Shown here in pieces: positions 45,758-54,684 of a DNA stretch of 64,000 nt. The position numbers were made by a program, and so were the translations under genes. The number at the start of each line of letters is the position of its first letter. Position 1 is the stretch's first letter. The DNA comes from Sinorhizobium fredii (lineage in GTDB: Bacteria > Pseudomonadota > Alphaproteobacteria > Rhizobiales > Rhizobiaceae): assembly GCF_002944405.1 (NCBI RefSeq), contig NZ_CP024307.1, positions 2,748,501 to 2,812,500 on the forward strand, written 5' to 3'. The notes under the pieces were generated by a model that worked only from the letters and a program-made list of their open reading frames with translations, was not told where the DNA came from and did no database searches.

Positions 45758-46584
45758 GTGGAAGGCCGCGGATCGGTATCGGGCCCCGATCCGCTCATGC
45801 CCAGGATTTCAGAGATGCGCTCTAGCACAGGTGTGGCGGCAAAAGCGAATTCCTCTTTCACCCGTTCATTGGAGATCGGCGCAAGAGAAACGGTCGGCGC
45901 CTCGTCGTTTACAGCAACGGTGCATCCCGTGCGGGATTGAATTGCCGCGCACCAGTCCGCGTGGCTGGTCTGCCCGCCGCTTGCCGCGTTGTAGACCGTG
46001 TGACGCCCCTGCTCAGCGATGCGGAGCAACAGATCGACGGCATCGTCAATCCAGATATAGTCCTTTGCGGAATCGAGCGCCGTCTGGAGCTGGATATGGC
46101 CCGCCTTCGCCTCTCGGCAGAGCGCCCCCAGGAACGTATCCGCCTGTGCCTCCTTGGGGCCGACGACGTTCGACAGCCGAGCCACCCGCACATTCTCGCG
46201 TCCGGAGGCAAGGCAGATCGCCTCCCCCGTCAGTTTCGACAGATTGTAGAGGTCCGAGGGATTGAGCGGCGACGCCGACAGATGGGCAGTCTCGCGCGTA
46301 TCCTGGCCGTTCGCGTAAACCCGCGTCGAGGAAAGATAGAGAAAGGAGGAAAACGCGTTGTGGCGCAAGACGTCGGCCGCGAGCGACACATGCGCCTCGA
46401 TCGTGTCGAACGGCCGGGTACGAAAGTCGGCGGTCAGGCCGATGGCATAGATGACATGGCCGAGATCCCTGCCGGCGAGCGGCAGGTCGGCCCGGGCGGG
46501 GACATCGACGACATGTCCGAGCGCGCGCAACCGGCGGACCAGGTTGCGCCCGATGAAGCCGGAACCGCCGAGAACCGTGAACAT
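45754..46584 (-). CDS. NAD-dependent sugar epimerase/dehydratase (probable 4-ketosugar reductase)
   Basis: A 276-residue short-chain dehydrogenase-fold protein. It begins MFTVLGGSGFIGRNLVRRLR, with the YxxxK motif in DLYNLSKLTGE and SSTRVY upstream. It probably reduces the 4-keto group of the CDP-deoxysugar made by the neighbouring genes (inference); an epimerase role is possible. Its start overlaps the acyltransferase stop (TGATG). Confidence 0.82.
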   Translation of the reverse strand: MFTVLGGSGFIGRNLVRRLRALGHVVDVPARADLPLAGRDLGHVIYAIGLTADFRTRPFDTIEAHVSLAADVLRHNAFSSFLYLSSTRVYANGQDTRETAHLSASPLNPSDLYNLSKLTGEAICLASGRENVRVARLSNVVGPKEAQADTFLGALCREAKAGHIQLQTALDSAKDYIWIDDAVDLLLRIAEQGRHTVYNAASGGQTSHADWCAAIQSRTGCTVAVNDEAPTVSLAPISNERVKEEFAFAATPVLERISEILGMSGSGPDTDPRPST

Positions 46585-47072
46585 CACGACCTCTCGCCGA
46601 GCCGGCGCAGCGGATTGCCGCCGCAGATCGTGTAAGCGTCGACCTCGCGGCGGACGATCGAGCCGGCGGCAATGACGCAGCCTTTCCTGAGAATGGCGCC
46701 GTCGAGGATCACCGAATTCGCGCCGATCCAGACATCCTCCTCGACGACAATGCCGCCGCGGCTCGGCTGGAACCCCTGTTCGCGGATCAGGCGATCCCTG
46801 TCCTTGAAGCCGTGATTGACCGGGGCGAAGGTGCAATTGGCGGCGATCAGCACGTTGTCGGCGATCCGAATGCCGTTGCCGGTATAGAAGACGCAGCCGC
46901 TATTGACGTAGCAGAAGCGGCCGATCGTGAGGTCGCCCGAGCCGCCTGCCGGCTTGATCTTGACGAAGCTGTCGATGACCGACGCCTCGCCGACGACGAT
47001 CCGCGTCCCGCGAACGGAATCTTCGATGTCGCTGAGCGGGCTGATCCTCGCCGTCGGATGCACGTCGATCAT
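46584..47072 (-). CDS. Hexapeptide-repeat acyltransferase
   Basis: A 162-residue left-handed beta-helix protein. Repeats are seen throughout, for example IRIADNVLIAANCTFAPVNH and DVWIGANSVILDGAILRKG, with the histidine in the VNHGF loop as in acetyltransferases of the WbbJ/NodL kind. It probably acetylates a surface sugar or its precursor. First gene of the minus-strand trio, divergent from the 3,5-epimerase gene. Confidence 0.87.
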   Translation of the reverse strand: MIDVHPTARISPLSDIEDSVRGTRIVVGEASVIDSFVKIKPAGGSGDLTIGRFCYVNSGCVFYTGNGIRIADNVLIAANCTFAPVNHGFKDRDRLIREQGFQPSRGGIVVEEDVWIGANSVILDGAILRKGCVIAAGSIVRREVDAYTICGGNPLRRLGERS

Positions 47073-47177
47073 GGTGGCTCCATTGTCGTTCGCCCTCTTT
47101 TCCAGTTACCGCTTGCCGCGTCAACGCTTGATCGTGCAAGAAGCGGTTCGAAATAGCACCACCTCGCGAGGACCCTT

Positions 47178-47711
47178 ATGTCGCGCTTCAACCGTATCCA
47201 GACCCCTCTGCCGGACCTGATCGTGATCGAGCGCAAGAAGGCCGGTGACGAACGTGGTTTCTTCTCGCGCTTCTTCTGCCGTGACGAGCTGCGCGATTTC
47301 GGCGCAGACGGCTGCGTCGCCCAGATCAACCACACTTTGACGCGCATCAAGGGGGCGATCCGCGGCATGCATTTCCAGCGGGCGCCGCACGACGAGACGA
47401 AATTCGTCTCCTGTCTTTCCGGCGCCGTCTTCGATGTGGCCGTCGACATCAGGCCGGATTCACCGACCTATCTCCAATGGCACGGCGAAATCCTGAGTGC
47501 CGAAAACGCCCGCTCGATGATGATCCCCGGCGGCTTCGCGCATGGCTTCCAGACGCTGACCGAAGACTGCGAGCTTCTCTACCTGCACGACAAATTCTAT
47601 GCGCCGGAGGCCGAAGGCGGCCTCAATCCGCTCGATCCACGCCTCGCCATCGCCTGGCCGCTCGAGGTGACGCAAATGTCGGAGCGCGATCGGGGTTTTG
47701 GCTTGCTCTGA
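47178..47711 (+). CDS. rfbC: dTDP-4-dehydrorhamnose 3,5-epimerase-like protein
   Basis: A 177-residue cupin of the RmlC family. The catalytic His is in IRGMHFQRAPHDETKFVSC, and the HGFQTLTEDCELLYLHDKFY stretch carries the other active-site residues. In this cluster the substrate is more likely a CDP- than a dTDP-sugar, and it may epimerise C3 and/or C5 (inference). The ATG at 47178 is divergent from the acyltransferase gene. Confidence 0.88.
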   Translation: MSRFNRIQTPLPDLIVIERKKAGDERGFFSRFFCRDELRDFGADGCVAQINHTLTRIKGAIRGMHFQRAPHDETKFVSCLSGAVFDVAVDIRPDSPTYLQWHGEILSAENARSMMIPGGFAHGFQTLTEDCELLYLHDKFYAPEAEGGLNPLDPRLAIAWPLEVTQMSERDRGFGLL

Positions 47712-47731
47712 GCGGGAAAGCGGGTGTGGAT

Positions 47732-47945
47732 AACCCCTCTGCCCTGCCGGGCATCTCCCCCACAAGGGTGGAGATTGGCAAGACGCCAAGCCCCTGCTTC
47801 AACTTTCAGACAGCATTAATCGCGAAGTAGAGGCGGCGCGATAAGCCCGTAGCCCAATCTGCGGCGTTGCCGACCGGCGAAAGCGTCGACCCTTGCCGAT
47901 CTCCACCCTTGTGGGGGAGATGCCCGGCAGGAAAGAGGGGGGTTC
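47732..47945. repeat. Large inverted repeat (about 50-base arms)
   Basis: Arms at 47732-47782 and 47893-47945 are near-perfect inverted copies sharing GCCGGGCATCTCCCCCACAA and GGGTGGAGAT, separated by 110 bases. The type is common between rhizobial genes. It fills most of the 290 bases between the epimerase gene and the peptide transporter operon, which converge here. Confidence 0.7.
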
Positions 47946-48003
47946 TAGCCTCGGCAGCTCCGAGACGCCGCTTTACTGTATCTGAGGATCGCCAACCGGA
48001 AGT

Positions 48004-48759
48004 TTACGCCGTCTTCCGTCGAAACCCCTTGCTCGCCACCATCAGGTTGCGCGTATAGTCCTCGGCAATGCGGCCGGCGACGAGGTCCGCTGACGTCAGC
48101 CGCTCGACCACACGGCCGCCCTGCATCACCGCCAGCCGCTCGCACATATGGGTGACGACGCCGAGGTCGTGGCTGACCATGATGAAGGTCAGCTTGCGGT
48201 CGCGGCGCACCTGTTCGAGCAGGTTCAGCACCTCGGCCTGGACCGACGCATCGAGCGCCGACGTCGGCTCGTCGAGCAGCAGGATCGAGGGCTCGAGGAT
48301 CAGCGCCCGGGCGATGGCGACGCGCTGGCGCTGGCCGCCGGAGAGCTGATGCGGGTAGCGGAAGCGGAAGCCGGAGCCGAGGCCCACTTCGTCGAGCGCC
48401 TTCAGGATGCGGCGTTCGCCGTCACCGATGCCGTGGATCGCCAACGGCTCCACCAGCTGCCGGTCGATGGTCTGGCGCGGATGCAGCGAACCGTAGGGGT
48501 CCTGAAAGACCATCTGGACGGCGCGGTAGAACGCCTTGTCGCGGCGCGCGCCGCGAAGCTCGCGCCCCTCGACGCGGATCGTGCCTGCGCTGACCGGCGC
48601 GAGCCCGGCGATTGCCCTCAGCAGCGTCGACTTTCCCGAGCCGGACTCGCCGACAAGCCCGAAGGATTCGCCGGCCTCCACGTCGACGCTGGCGGTGTCG
48701 AGCGCTCGGAAATCGTCATAGACGACGCTGAGGCCTTCGACGGAGACGGCCGCGGTCAT
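48004..48759 (-). CDS. Peptide ABC transporter ATPase (DppF/OppF type)
   Basis: A 251-residue ATPase: Walker A GESGSGKSTLLRAI, signature LSGGQRQRVAIARAL, Walker B LLLDEPTSALD, switch histidine in MVSHDLGVVTH. It lacks the C-terminal oligopeptide-binding extension of longer OppF. I chose the ATG at 48759, which overlaps the upstream ATPase stop (ATGA); a GTG three codons earlier is possible. Last gene of the peptide uptake operon. Confidence 0.9.
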   Translation of the reverse strand: MTAAVSVEGLSVVYDDFRALDTASVDVEAGESFGLVGESGSGKSTLLRAIAGLAPVSAGTIRVEGRELRGARRDKAFYRAVQMVFQDPYGSLHPRQTIDRQLVEPLAIHGIGDGERRILKALDEVGLGSGFRFRYPHQLSGGQRQRVAIARALILEPSILLLDEPTSALDASVQAEVLNLLEQVRRDRKLTFIMVSHDLGVVTHMCERLAVMQGGRVVERLTSADLVAGRIAEDYTRNLMVASKGFRRKTA

Positions 48760-49589
48760 AGCGCCCACTCAGGCTTGCGGTCGAGAACCGGCAAGGGATG
48801 GCGGCCGGCACCGATAACCGGCATGCAGTTCAAAAGTCCCTGGGTATAGGGATGCTTGGCGTTGCCGAGCTCCGATGCGGCGATCTCCTCGACGATCTTG
48901 CCGGCATACATGACGAGCACCCGGTCGCAGAAGGACGAGACCAGCCGCAGATCGTGCGAGACGAAGATCAGTCCCATGCCGCGCTCGGCTACCAGCCTGT
49001 CGAGAATCGACAGCACTTCGAGCTGCACCGTCACGTCGAGCGCCGAGGTCGGCTCGTCGGCAATCAGCAGTTCCGGGCCGGCGACGAGCATCATGGCGAT
49101 CATCGCCCGCTGGCCCATGCCGCCCGAGACCTCGTGCGGATAAAGGTCGAAAACGCGGGCGGGATCGCGGATCTGCACCGCCGCCAGCATGTCGAGTGCC
49201 CGCTTGCGCGCCTCCGCACGGCCGACCTTCTCGTGGCGTTGCAGTGTCTCGACGATCTGCCGGCCGATGCTCATCACCGGGTTCAGCGAGTATTTCGGAT
49301 CCTGCAGGATCATGGCGATGCGCTTGCCGCGAAGATCGCGCCGAAGCTTCGGCGGCGCCGAGAGGAGGTCGATACCGTCGAAGGCGAGCCGCTTCGCCGT
49401 GACTTCCGCATGCGGCGGCGTAAGGCCCATGATCGCCCTGCCCGTCTGCGATTTGCCGGAGCCGCTCTCGCCGACGATGCCGAGGCGCTCGCGTGCGAGC
49501 GTAAAGGAGACCCCGCGCACCGCCTCGACGACACCGGTGCGGGTCGGGAACCGGACGCGAAGGTCTTCGACAGTCAGCAAGGCGCTCAT
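48756..49589 (-). CDS. Peptide ABC transporter ATPase (DppD/OppD type)
   Basis: A 277-residue ATPase: Walker A GESGSGKSQTGRAI, signature VSGGMGQRAMIAMML, Walker B LLIADEPTSALDV, and FVSHDLRLVSSF. In the signature the usual Q is M (GGMGQR), as in many DppD proteins. It overlaps the permease stop by four bases and pairs with the DppF-like subunit. Confidence 0.9.
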   Translation of the reverse strand: MSALLTVEDLRVRFPTRTGVVEAVRGVSFTLARERLGIVGESGSGKSQTGRAIMGLTPPHAEVTAKRLAFDGIDLLSAPPKLRRDLRGKRIAMILQDPKYSLNPVMSIGRQIVETLQRHEKVGRAEARKRALDMLAAVQIRDPARVFDLYPHEVSGGMGQRAMIAMMLVAGPELLIADEPTSALDVTVQLEVLSILDRLVAERGMGLIFVSHDLRLVSSFCDRVLVMYAGKIVEEIAASELGNAKHPYTQGLLNCMPVIGAGRHPLPVLDRKPEWAL

Positions 49590-50518
49590 TGCCCGCTCTC
49601 CCGCGGATCAAGCGCGTCGCGCAGGCCGTCGCCGAGCAGGTTGAAGCCGAGGCTGACGATGAGGATGGCGATGCCGGGCATGGTGGCGACCCACCACTGG
49701 TCTAGGATGAAGCGGCGGCCGGAGGCGATCATCGCGCCCCATTCGGGAAGCGGCGGCTGTGCGCCGAGGCCGAGGAAGCCGAGGCCCGCCGCCGTCAGGA
49801 TGATGCCGGCCATGTCGAGCGTCACGCGGACGATCAGCGACGACATGCACATCGGCATCACGTGCCGCAAGACGATGCGCGTCGGCGAGGCGCCCATCAA
49901 TCGGACGGCGGCGATGTAGTCGGAATTGCGCACGGTCAGCGTCTCGGCGCGGGCAATGCGCGCATAGGGCGGCCAGGAGGTGATCGCGATGGCGATCACG
50001 GCGTTTTCGATGCCGGGGCCAAGCGCCGCGACGAATGCGAGCGCCAGTACGAGCTTCGGAAAGGCGAGGAAAATGTCGGTGATGCGCATCAGGATCGCAT
50101 CGATCCAGCCGCCGGCATAGCCAGCGGCGGCGCCGACGACCAGGCCGACCGGTGCGGCGATGATCGCGACGAGCACCACGACGGCGAGCGTCAGCCGCGA
50201 ACCGTAGATCAGCCGCGACAGGATGTCCCGGCCCTGGTCGTCGGTGCCAAGCAGATAACCCTCGCTGCCCGGCGGCAGCAGCCGCGCGCCGGCGAGATTG
50301 CCGATGACCGGGGAATGCGGCGCGAGGAGATCGGCGAATGCGGCGACGATGCAGAGGCCCAGGAGAATGAGCAGGCCGACCACCGCGAGGCGGTTCGCCG
50401 AGAAGCGGCGCCAGGTCATGTAGGCGCGGCCGAGGCGCGCCTGCAGCCGCGACTGCGGCCGGTCGGAAAGCAGCCATTCGCGGCGCGTCAACGGGCGAGT
50501 TTGCGTGGCAATGCTCAT
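49586..50518 (-). CDS. Peptide ABC transporter permease (DppC type)
   Basis: A 310-residue inner-membrane permease with a cytoplasmic N-terminus and about six helices. Family marks are LLGTDDQGRDILSRLIYGSR and the EAA loop near IARAETLTVRNSDYIAAVRL. It overlaps both neighbours by four bases, consistent with a tight operon. Confidence 0.92.
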   Translation of the reverse strand: MSIATQTRPLTRREWLLSDRPQSRLQARLGRAYMTWRRFSANRLAVVGLLILLGLCIVAAFADLLAPHSPVIGNLAGARLLPPGSEGYLLGTDDQGRDILSRLIYGSRLTLAVVVLVAIIAAPVGLVVGAAAGYAGGWIDAILMRITDIFLAFPKLVLALAFVAALGPGIENAVIAIAITSWPPYARIARAETLTVRNSDYIAAVRLMGASPTRIVLRHVMPMCMSSLIVRVTLDMAGIILTAAGLGFLGLGAQPPLPEWGAMIASGRRFILDQWWVATMPGIAILIVSLGFNLLGDGLRDALDPRESGQ

Positions 50519-51582
50519 CGGGCGCGCGTCCTCGGGTCAAGCGTCCGGTAAAGCAGATCGGACAGGAGATTGATGCCGATGAAGACCGAACCGATGATGA
50601 TCGTGCCGCCGAGAACGGCGTTCATGTCGGCATTCTGCAGCGAATTGGTGATGTAGAGGCCGAGCCCCGGCCAGGCGAAGACGGTCTCGGTCAGCACCGA
50701 CCCCTCGAGCAGGCTGGCATAGGAAAGCGCGATCACCGTGACGAGGGGCACGGCGGCATTGCGCAGCGCATGGCCCCAGATGATCCGTGCCTCGGAAAGC
50801 CCCTTGGCCCGAGCCGCGACAATATACTCCTGCTGCAGCTCGTTCAGCATGAAGCTGCGGGTCATCCGGCTGATATAAGCGAGCGAAAAATAGCCGAGCA
50901 GCGAGGCCGGCAGGATGATGTGCCGGAAGACGTCGCGCAGCACATCCCATTGCCGCTGCCAGAGCGCATCGACGAGATAGAGGCCGGTGATCGGCGAGAA
51001 CGTATATTCGTAGACCACGTCGATACGGCCGGGATAGGCGACCCATTTCAGCCGCGCGTAGAAGACCAGGAGTGCGAGCAGCGCCAGCCAGAAGATTGGC
51101 ACGGAATAGCCAACAAGCCCGATGACGCGGACGATCTGGTCGGCAATGCTGCCGCGTTTGACGGCGGCAAGGACACCAAGAGGAACGCCGATCGCGGCGC
51201 CGATCAGCGTTCCAAGCGTCGCAAGCTCGATCGTCGCCGGGAAGACGCGGCGGATGTCGGTCATCACCGGATTGGTTGTCAGCACCGACACGCCGAAATC
51301 GCCCGAGAGCGCCTGCCGGCAGTAAAGAAGGAACTGCTGGTAGAGGGGCAGGTTGAGGCCCATCGCCTCGCGGGTCCGTTCGACCAGGTGCTGCGGCGCC
51401 CGGTCGCCGAGAACAGCCAGCGCCGGGTCGATCGGGATGACGCGGCCGATGAAGAAGGTGACGGCAAGAAGACCGAGATAGGTGGTCGCCACGACGACGA
51501 CAAACTGCAGCACCGTGGCAACGGCCTTGCGGGAACGGGCGCGCCGGCGCCCGCTCATTCGCACTGTATCGCTCATGCTCAA
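50515..51582 (-). CDS. Peptide ABC transporter permease (DppB type)
   Basis: A 355-residue inner-membrane permease. The EAA loop is QEYIVAARAKGLSEARIIWG, and the C-terminal GLGLYITNSLQNADMNAVLG is characteristic. A basic N-terminal extension of about 25 residues (RRRARSRKAVATV) precedes the first helix. It follows the binding-protein gene by 17 bases. Confidence 0.92.
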   Translation of the reverse strand: MSMSDTVRMSGRRRARSRKAVATVLQFVVVVATTYLGLLAVTFFIGRVIPIDPALAVLGDRAPQHLVERTREAMGLNLPLYQQFLLYCRQALSGDFGVSVLTTNPVMTDIRRVFPATIELATLGTLIGAAIGVPLGVLAAVKRGSIADQIVRVIGLVGYSVPIFWLALLALLVFYARLKWVAYPGRIDVVYEYTFSPITGLYLVDALWQRQWDVLRDVFRHIILPASLLGYFSLAYISRMTRSFMLNELQQEYIVAARAKGLSEARIIWGHALRNAAVPLVTVIALSYASLLEGSVLTETVFAWPGLGLYITNSLQNADMNAVLGGTIIIGSVFIGINLLSDLLYRTLDPRTRAR

Positions 51583-51599
51583 GGGAATGGTCCTCTCGA

Positions 51600-53240
51600 C
51601 TATTCCTTGGAGACGTTCCAGACGTAGTTGGTGTCGAAGCTCGGACCGAGCTTGAAGCCCTTCAAGTTACCCCGAAGACCGGCGACCTCCGTCTGCTGGA
51701 AGATGATTACGAAGGGGCTGTCGTCGAGAACGCTCTTCTGCAGTTCCTTGTAGATCTCCGCACGCTTGGCGCTGTCGCGCTCAAGGAGTGCTTCCTTGGT
51801 CTTCTTGCTCAGTTCCGGAACGTCCCAGGCATTGCGCCAGGCGAGCGTCTTGTTCGTACCCGCATCGGAATTGTCCGGATTGTTGGTGAACGTATCGGCA
51901 TTTGAATGCGGATCGAAATAATCCATGCCCCACTGGCCGATATACATGTCGTGATTGCGGGCGCGGTACTTCGTCAACGTCTGCTTACCGTCACCCGGAA
52001 TGATCTCGAGCTTGACGCCGGCCTGCCCCAGCGTCTGCTGGAAGGATTCGGCAATGCCGGTGACCGGCTGGGTATTGCGCACGTCCATGGTGACGGTGAA
52101 GCCGTCCGGATAGCCGGCTTTGGCCAGCAGTTCCTTCGCCTTGGCGACGTCGAATGTATAGGGGTTCTCGTTCAGAGCACCGAGCACGTCTTTCGGCAGG
52201 AAGCTCTGGTGGATCTCGCCGATTCCCTTGATCAGCGTGGCGCCGATCGCGTCGTAGTCGACCAGATACTTGAAGGCCTTCTGCACCTCGGGCTTTGCGA
52301 GCGTCTCGTTCTTCTCGTTGAGGCTGATGTAATAGACCGTGCCCTTAGGCGCGCTGGTCGTCGCCAGATCGGCGTTCTTCCCGACCGCCTCGTAGTCGCC
52401 CGGCTCCAGATTGCGGGCAACGTCGATATCGCCGGCCTCGAGCGCCAGCCGCTGGCCGGAGCTTTCCTTCATGTGCCGGTAGATGACCCGGGCGAGCTTG
52501 GCCGGCTCGCCGTAGTAATTGTCGTTACGCTCCAGCACGACCACTTCGTTGGCCCGCCATTCGCGCAGTTTGAAGGGGCCCGAGCCCGCGTAGCCGGTTT
52601 TCAGCCATTCATTGCCGAAATCGTTGTCGTACTTGTAGTCCTTGGTCGGTTCGACGGACTTGACGTGTTCGAGCACCAGCTTCTTGTCGACGACCGAGGC
52701 GACGGTCGCGGTCAGGCAGTTCAAGACGAAGCTCGGTGCGTAGGGCTGGTCGACGGTGAAGACGAAGGTATGCTCATCCGCCGCCTTGGCCTTCTCCGTG
52801 ACGTTGTCTCCGCTGAGGCCGAACTGGGTGAGGATGAAGGCCGGGCTCTTGTCGAGCTTGACGGCTCGCTCGAAGGAATAGGCGACATCCTCGGCGGTGA
52901 TCGGATTTCCCGACGCAAACTTCATGCCCTGCTTCAGCTTGAACGTATAGGTGAGGCCGTCATCGGAAACGGTCCAGCTTTCCGCAAGGTCGCCGACCAC
53001 CTTGGACGTATCGTTGAGGTCGAGACGGACGAGCAGGCTGTAGGTGTTGCTGGTCACTTCCGCGGTCGAAAGCTCGAAGGCTTCGCCCGGATCCATGGTG
53101 ATGATGTCATCGAAGGCGAACCCCTCGACCAGCGTGTCCTTCGGCGTTTCGGCAAATGCCGGCAGGGCGGCACCCAGCGCGAGCGCAAGCGCCGCGGAAG
53201 CAGTCAGAAGTCGAAAACGTCCATTGAGCTTATGCATCAT
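51600..53240 (-). CDS. Peptide-type periplasmic binding protein (SBP family 5)
   Basis: A 546-residue family-5 solute-binding protein with a signal peptide (cut near AALPAFAET). Marks are TVSDDGLTYTFKLKQGMKFA and ANEVVVLERNDNYYGEPAKL. It captures peptides or similar compounds for the DppBCDF-like subunits. It lies between the dipeptidase and permease genes, which supports dipeptides as ligands. The start may be the second Met, one codon in. Confidence 0.92.
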   Translation of the reverse strand: MMHKLNGRFRLLTASAALALALGAALPAFAETPKDTLVEGFAFDDIITMDPGEAFELSTAEVTSNTYSLLVRLDLNDTSKVVGDLAESWTVSDDGLTYTFKLKQGMKFASGNPITAEDVAYSFERAVKLDKSPAFILTQFGLSGDNVTEKAKAADEHTFVFTVDQPYAPSFVLNCLTATVASVVDKKLVLEHVKSVEPTKDYKYDNDFGNEWLKTGYAGSGPFKLREWRANEVVVLERNDNYYGEPAKLARVIYRHMKESSGQRLALEAGDIDVARNLEPGDYEAVGKNADLATTSAPKGTVYYISLNEKNETLAKPEVQKAFKYLVDYDAIGATLIKGIGEIHQSFLPKDVLGALNENPYTFDVAKAKELLAKAGYPDGFTVTMDVRNTQPVTGIAESFQQTLGQAGVKLEIIPGDGKQTLTKYRARNHDMYIGQWGMDYFDPHSNADTFTNNPDNSDAGTNKTLAWRNAWDVPELSKKTKEALLERDSAKRAEIYKELQKSVLDDSPFVIIFQQTEVAGLRGNLKGFKLGPSFDTNYVWNVSKE

Positions 53241-53287
53241 TTTGCGCTTCCCTCTATCTAGCCCTTTCCGGGCTCTTCTTCATGGGT

Positions 53288-54343
53288 TCAGGCAGCCTCG
53301 TGCCAAGCCTGTCCCAGAACTCTAAGCCAGTTGCCGCGGCATATTTTTTCCAGCTCGCGGTCACCATATCCGGCGCTCTTGAGCGCGGCAACGAGCTTCT
53401 GATTGCCTGCGGCATCGGCGATTTCCTCGGGTATCGTCGCGCCGTCGAAGTCCGATCCGAGCGCGACGCAATCGATACCGACACGCTCGACCATATAGTC
53501 GATGTGGCGCACCATGTCGGAAAGCGGCGTGGCCGCATTTTCCTGCCCGTCGGCGCGCAGCATGGTCGTCGCATAGTTGAGGCCGACCAGGCCGCGGCTC
53601 TCACGGATGGCATCCAACTGCCTATCGGTCAGGTTGCGGGCGACCGGCGTCAGTGCGTGGGCATTGGAATGGCTGGCGACGAGCGGCTGATCGGTGGTTT
53701 CCGCCACATCCCAGAAACCTTTCTCGGTGATATGGGCGAGATCGATCAGGATGCCGAGCCGGTTGCAGGCCTGGATGAGTTCAAATCCCGCTTCCGTCAG
53801 ACCCGGTCCCGTGTCGGGCGACGAGGGATAGGCGAAGGGCACGCCATGGCCGAAAACATTGTGGCGGCTCCAGACCGGTCCGAGCGACCGCAAGCCGGCC
53901 GCATGGAAGGTCTCGAGTGCGGCGAGATCCGGCCCGATCGCCTCGCAGCCTTCCATATGCAGGACGGCCGCAAAGATGCCATCGGCCATTGCCTCGCGGA
54001 TCTCGGCGGTCGAGCGGCAGAGCCGCCAGGCGCCCGCCCGGTCGAGCCTCATCGCGATGTCGGCCAGCTCGATCGCCGTCGCGAGCGACGGCATTCGGTC
54101 GAGCGGCACCGATAGCGGCGTCACGTAGTGGCCGTTCTTGTCCGGGGTTCTGAGCACCAGATCGCCCGATGGAATGTAGATGGCGCATAGGCCGCCTGCG
54201 AGGCCGCCCGCCTTGGCGCGCGGCATGTCGATATGGCCCTTGTCGGTTCCCTCGATGAATTCGGCTATCGGGTCGCTCCCGCCGCGCGCATGCTGCCAGA
54301 GGCGCAAAAGCACATCGTTATGGCCGTCGAAAACCGCCTGCAT
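53288..54343 (-). CDS. Renal-type (M19) dipeptidase
   Basis: A 351-residue M19 metallodipeptidase. Zinc ligands are seen in FDGHNDVLLR, in LHMEGCEAIG and in DLAHIT and ASHSNAHAL, and the family segment ALGSDFDGATIP is present. It is the first gene of the peptide transporter operon, 47 bases before the binding protein. It probably splits imported dipeptides, perhaps including D-amino-acid forms. Confidence 0.93.
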   Translation of the reverse strand: MQAVFDGHNDVLLRLWQHARGGSDPIAEFIEGTDKGHIDMPRAKAGGLAGGLCAIYIPSGDLVLRTPDKNGHYVTPLSVPLDRMPSLATAIELADIAMRLDRAGAWRLCRSTAEIREAMADGIFAAVLHMEGCEAIGPDLAALETFHAAGLRSLGPVWSRHNVFGHGVPFAYPSSPDTGPGLTEAGFELIQACNRLGILIDLAHITEKGFWDVAETTDQPLVASHSNAHALTPVARNLTDRQLDAIRESRGLVGLNYATTMLRADGQENAATPLSDMVRHIDYMVERVGIDCVALGSDFDGATIPEEIADAAGNQKLVAALKSAGYGDRELEKICRGNWLRVLGQAWHEAA

Positions 54344-54684
54344 TCCCTCTATTCCTTTGGTATTTCAGGGAGATCGGATGGATCATCCGCTATCGCCGCA
54401 CCCCGGTCAGGATAGGCGCGATGCTATTGAAAGATATCCGCCATTTCAATGAATATCCGGGGGATTCTCCGCCTGCGCATTGTAGCGAAAGCTTGCATGC
54501 ACGCCACGGCAGGATGGAGCGGAGACCATGCGGGACGATCAGAAAAATCTCAGGCGGGGTGTCGCGCCAAGCAAAAATCTGCCATTGCTGTCCGATGGTC
54601 GCCGGTCATGACGACCGGTCGCGAGTTGTGCTCATGAGGGGGCTCGGGGTGCCGTCGATCGCTGATGCAAGCCTGGCTGCGCGG

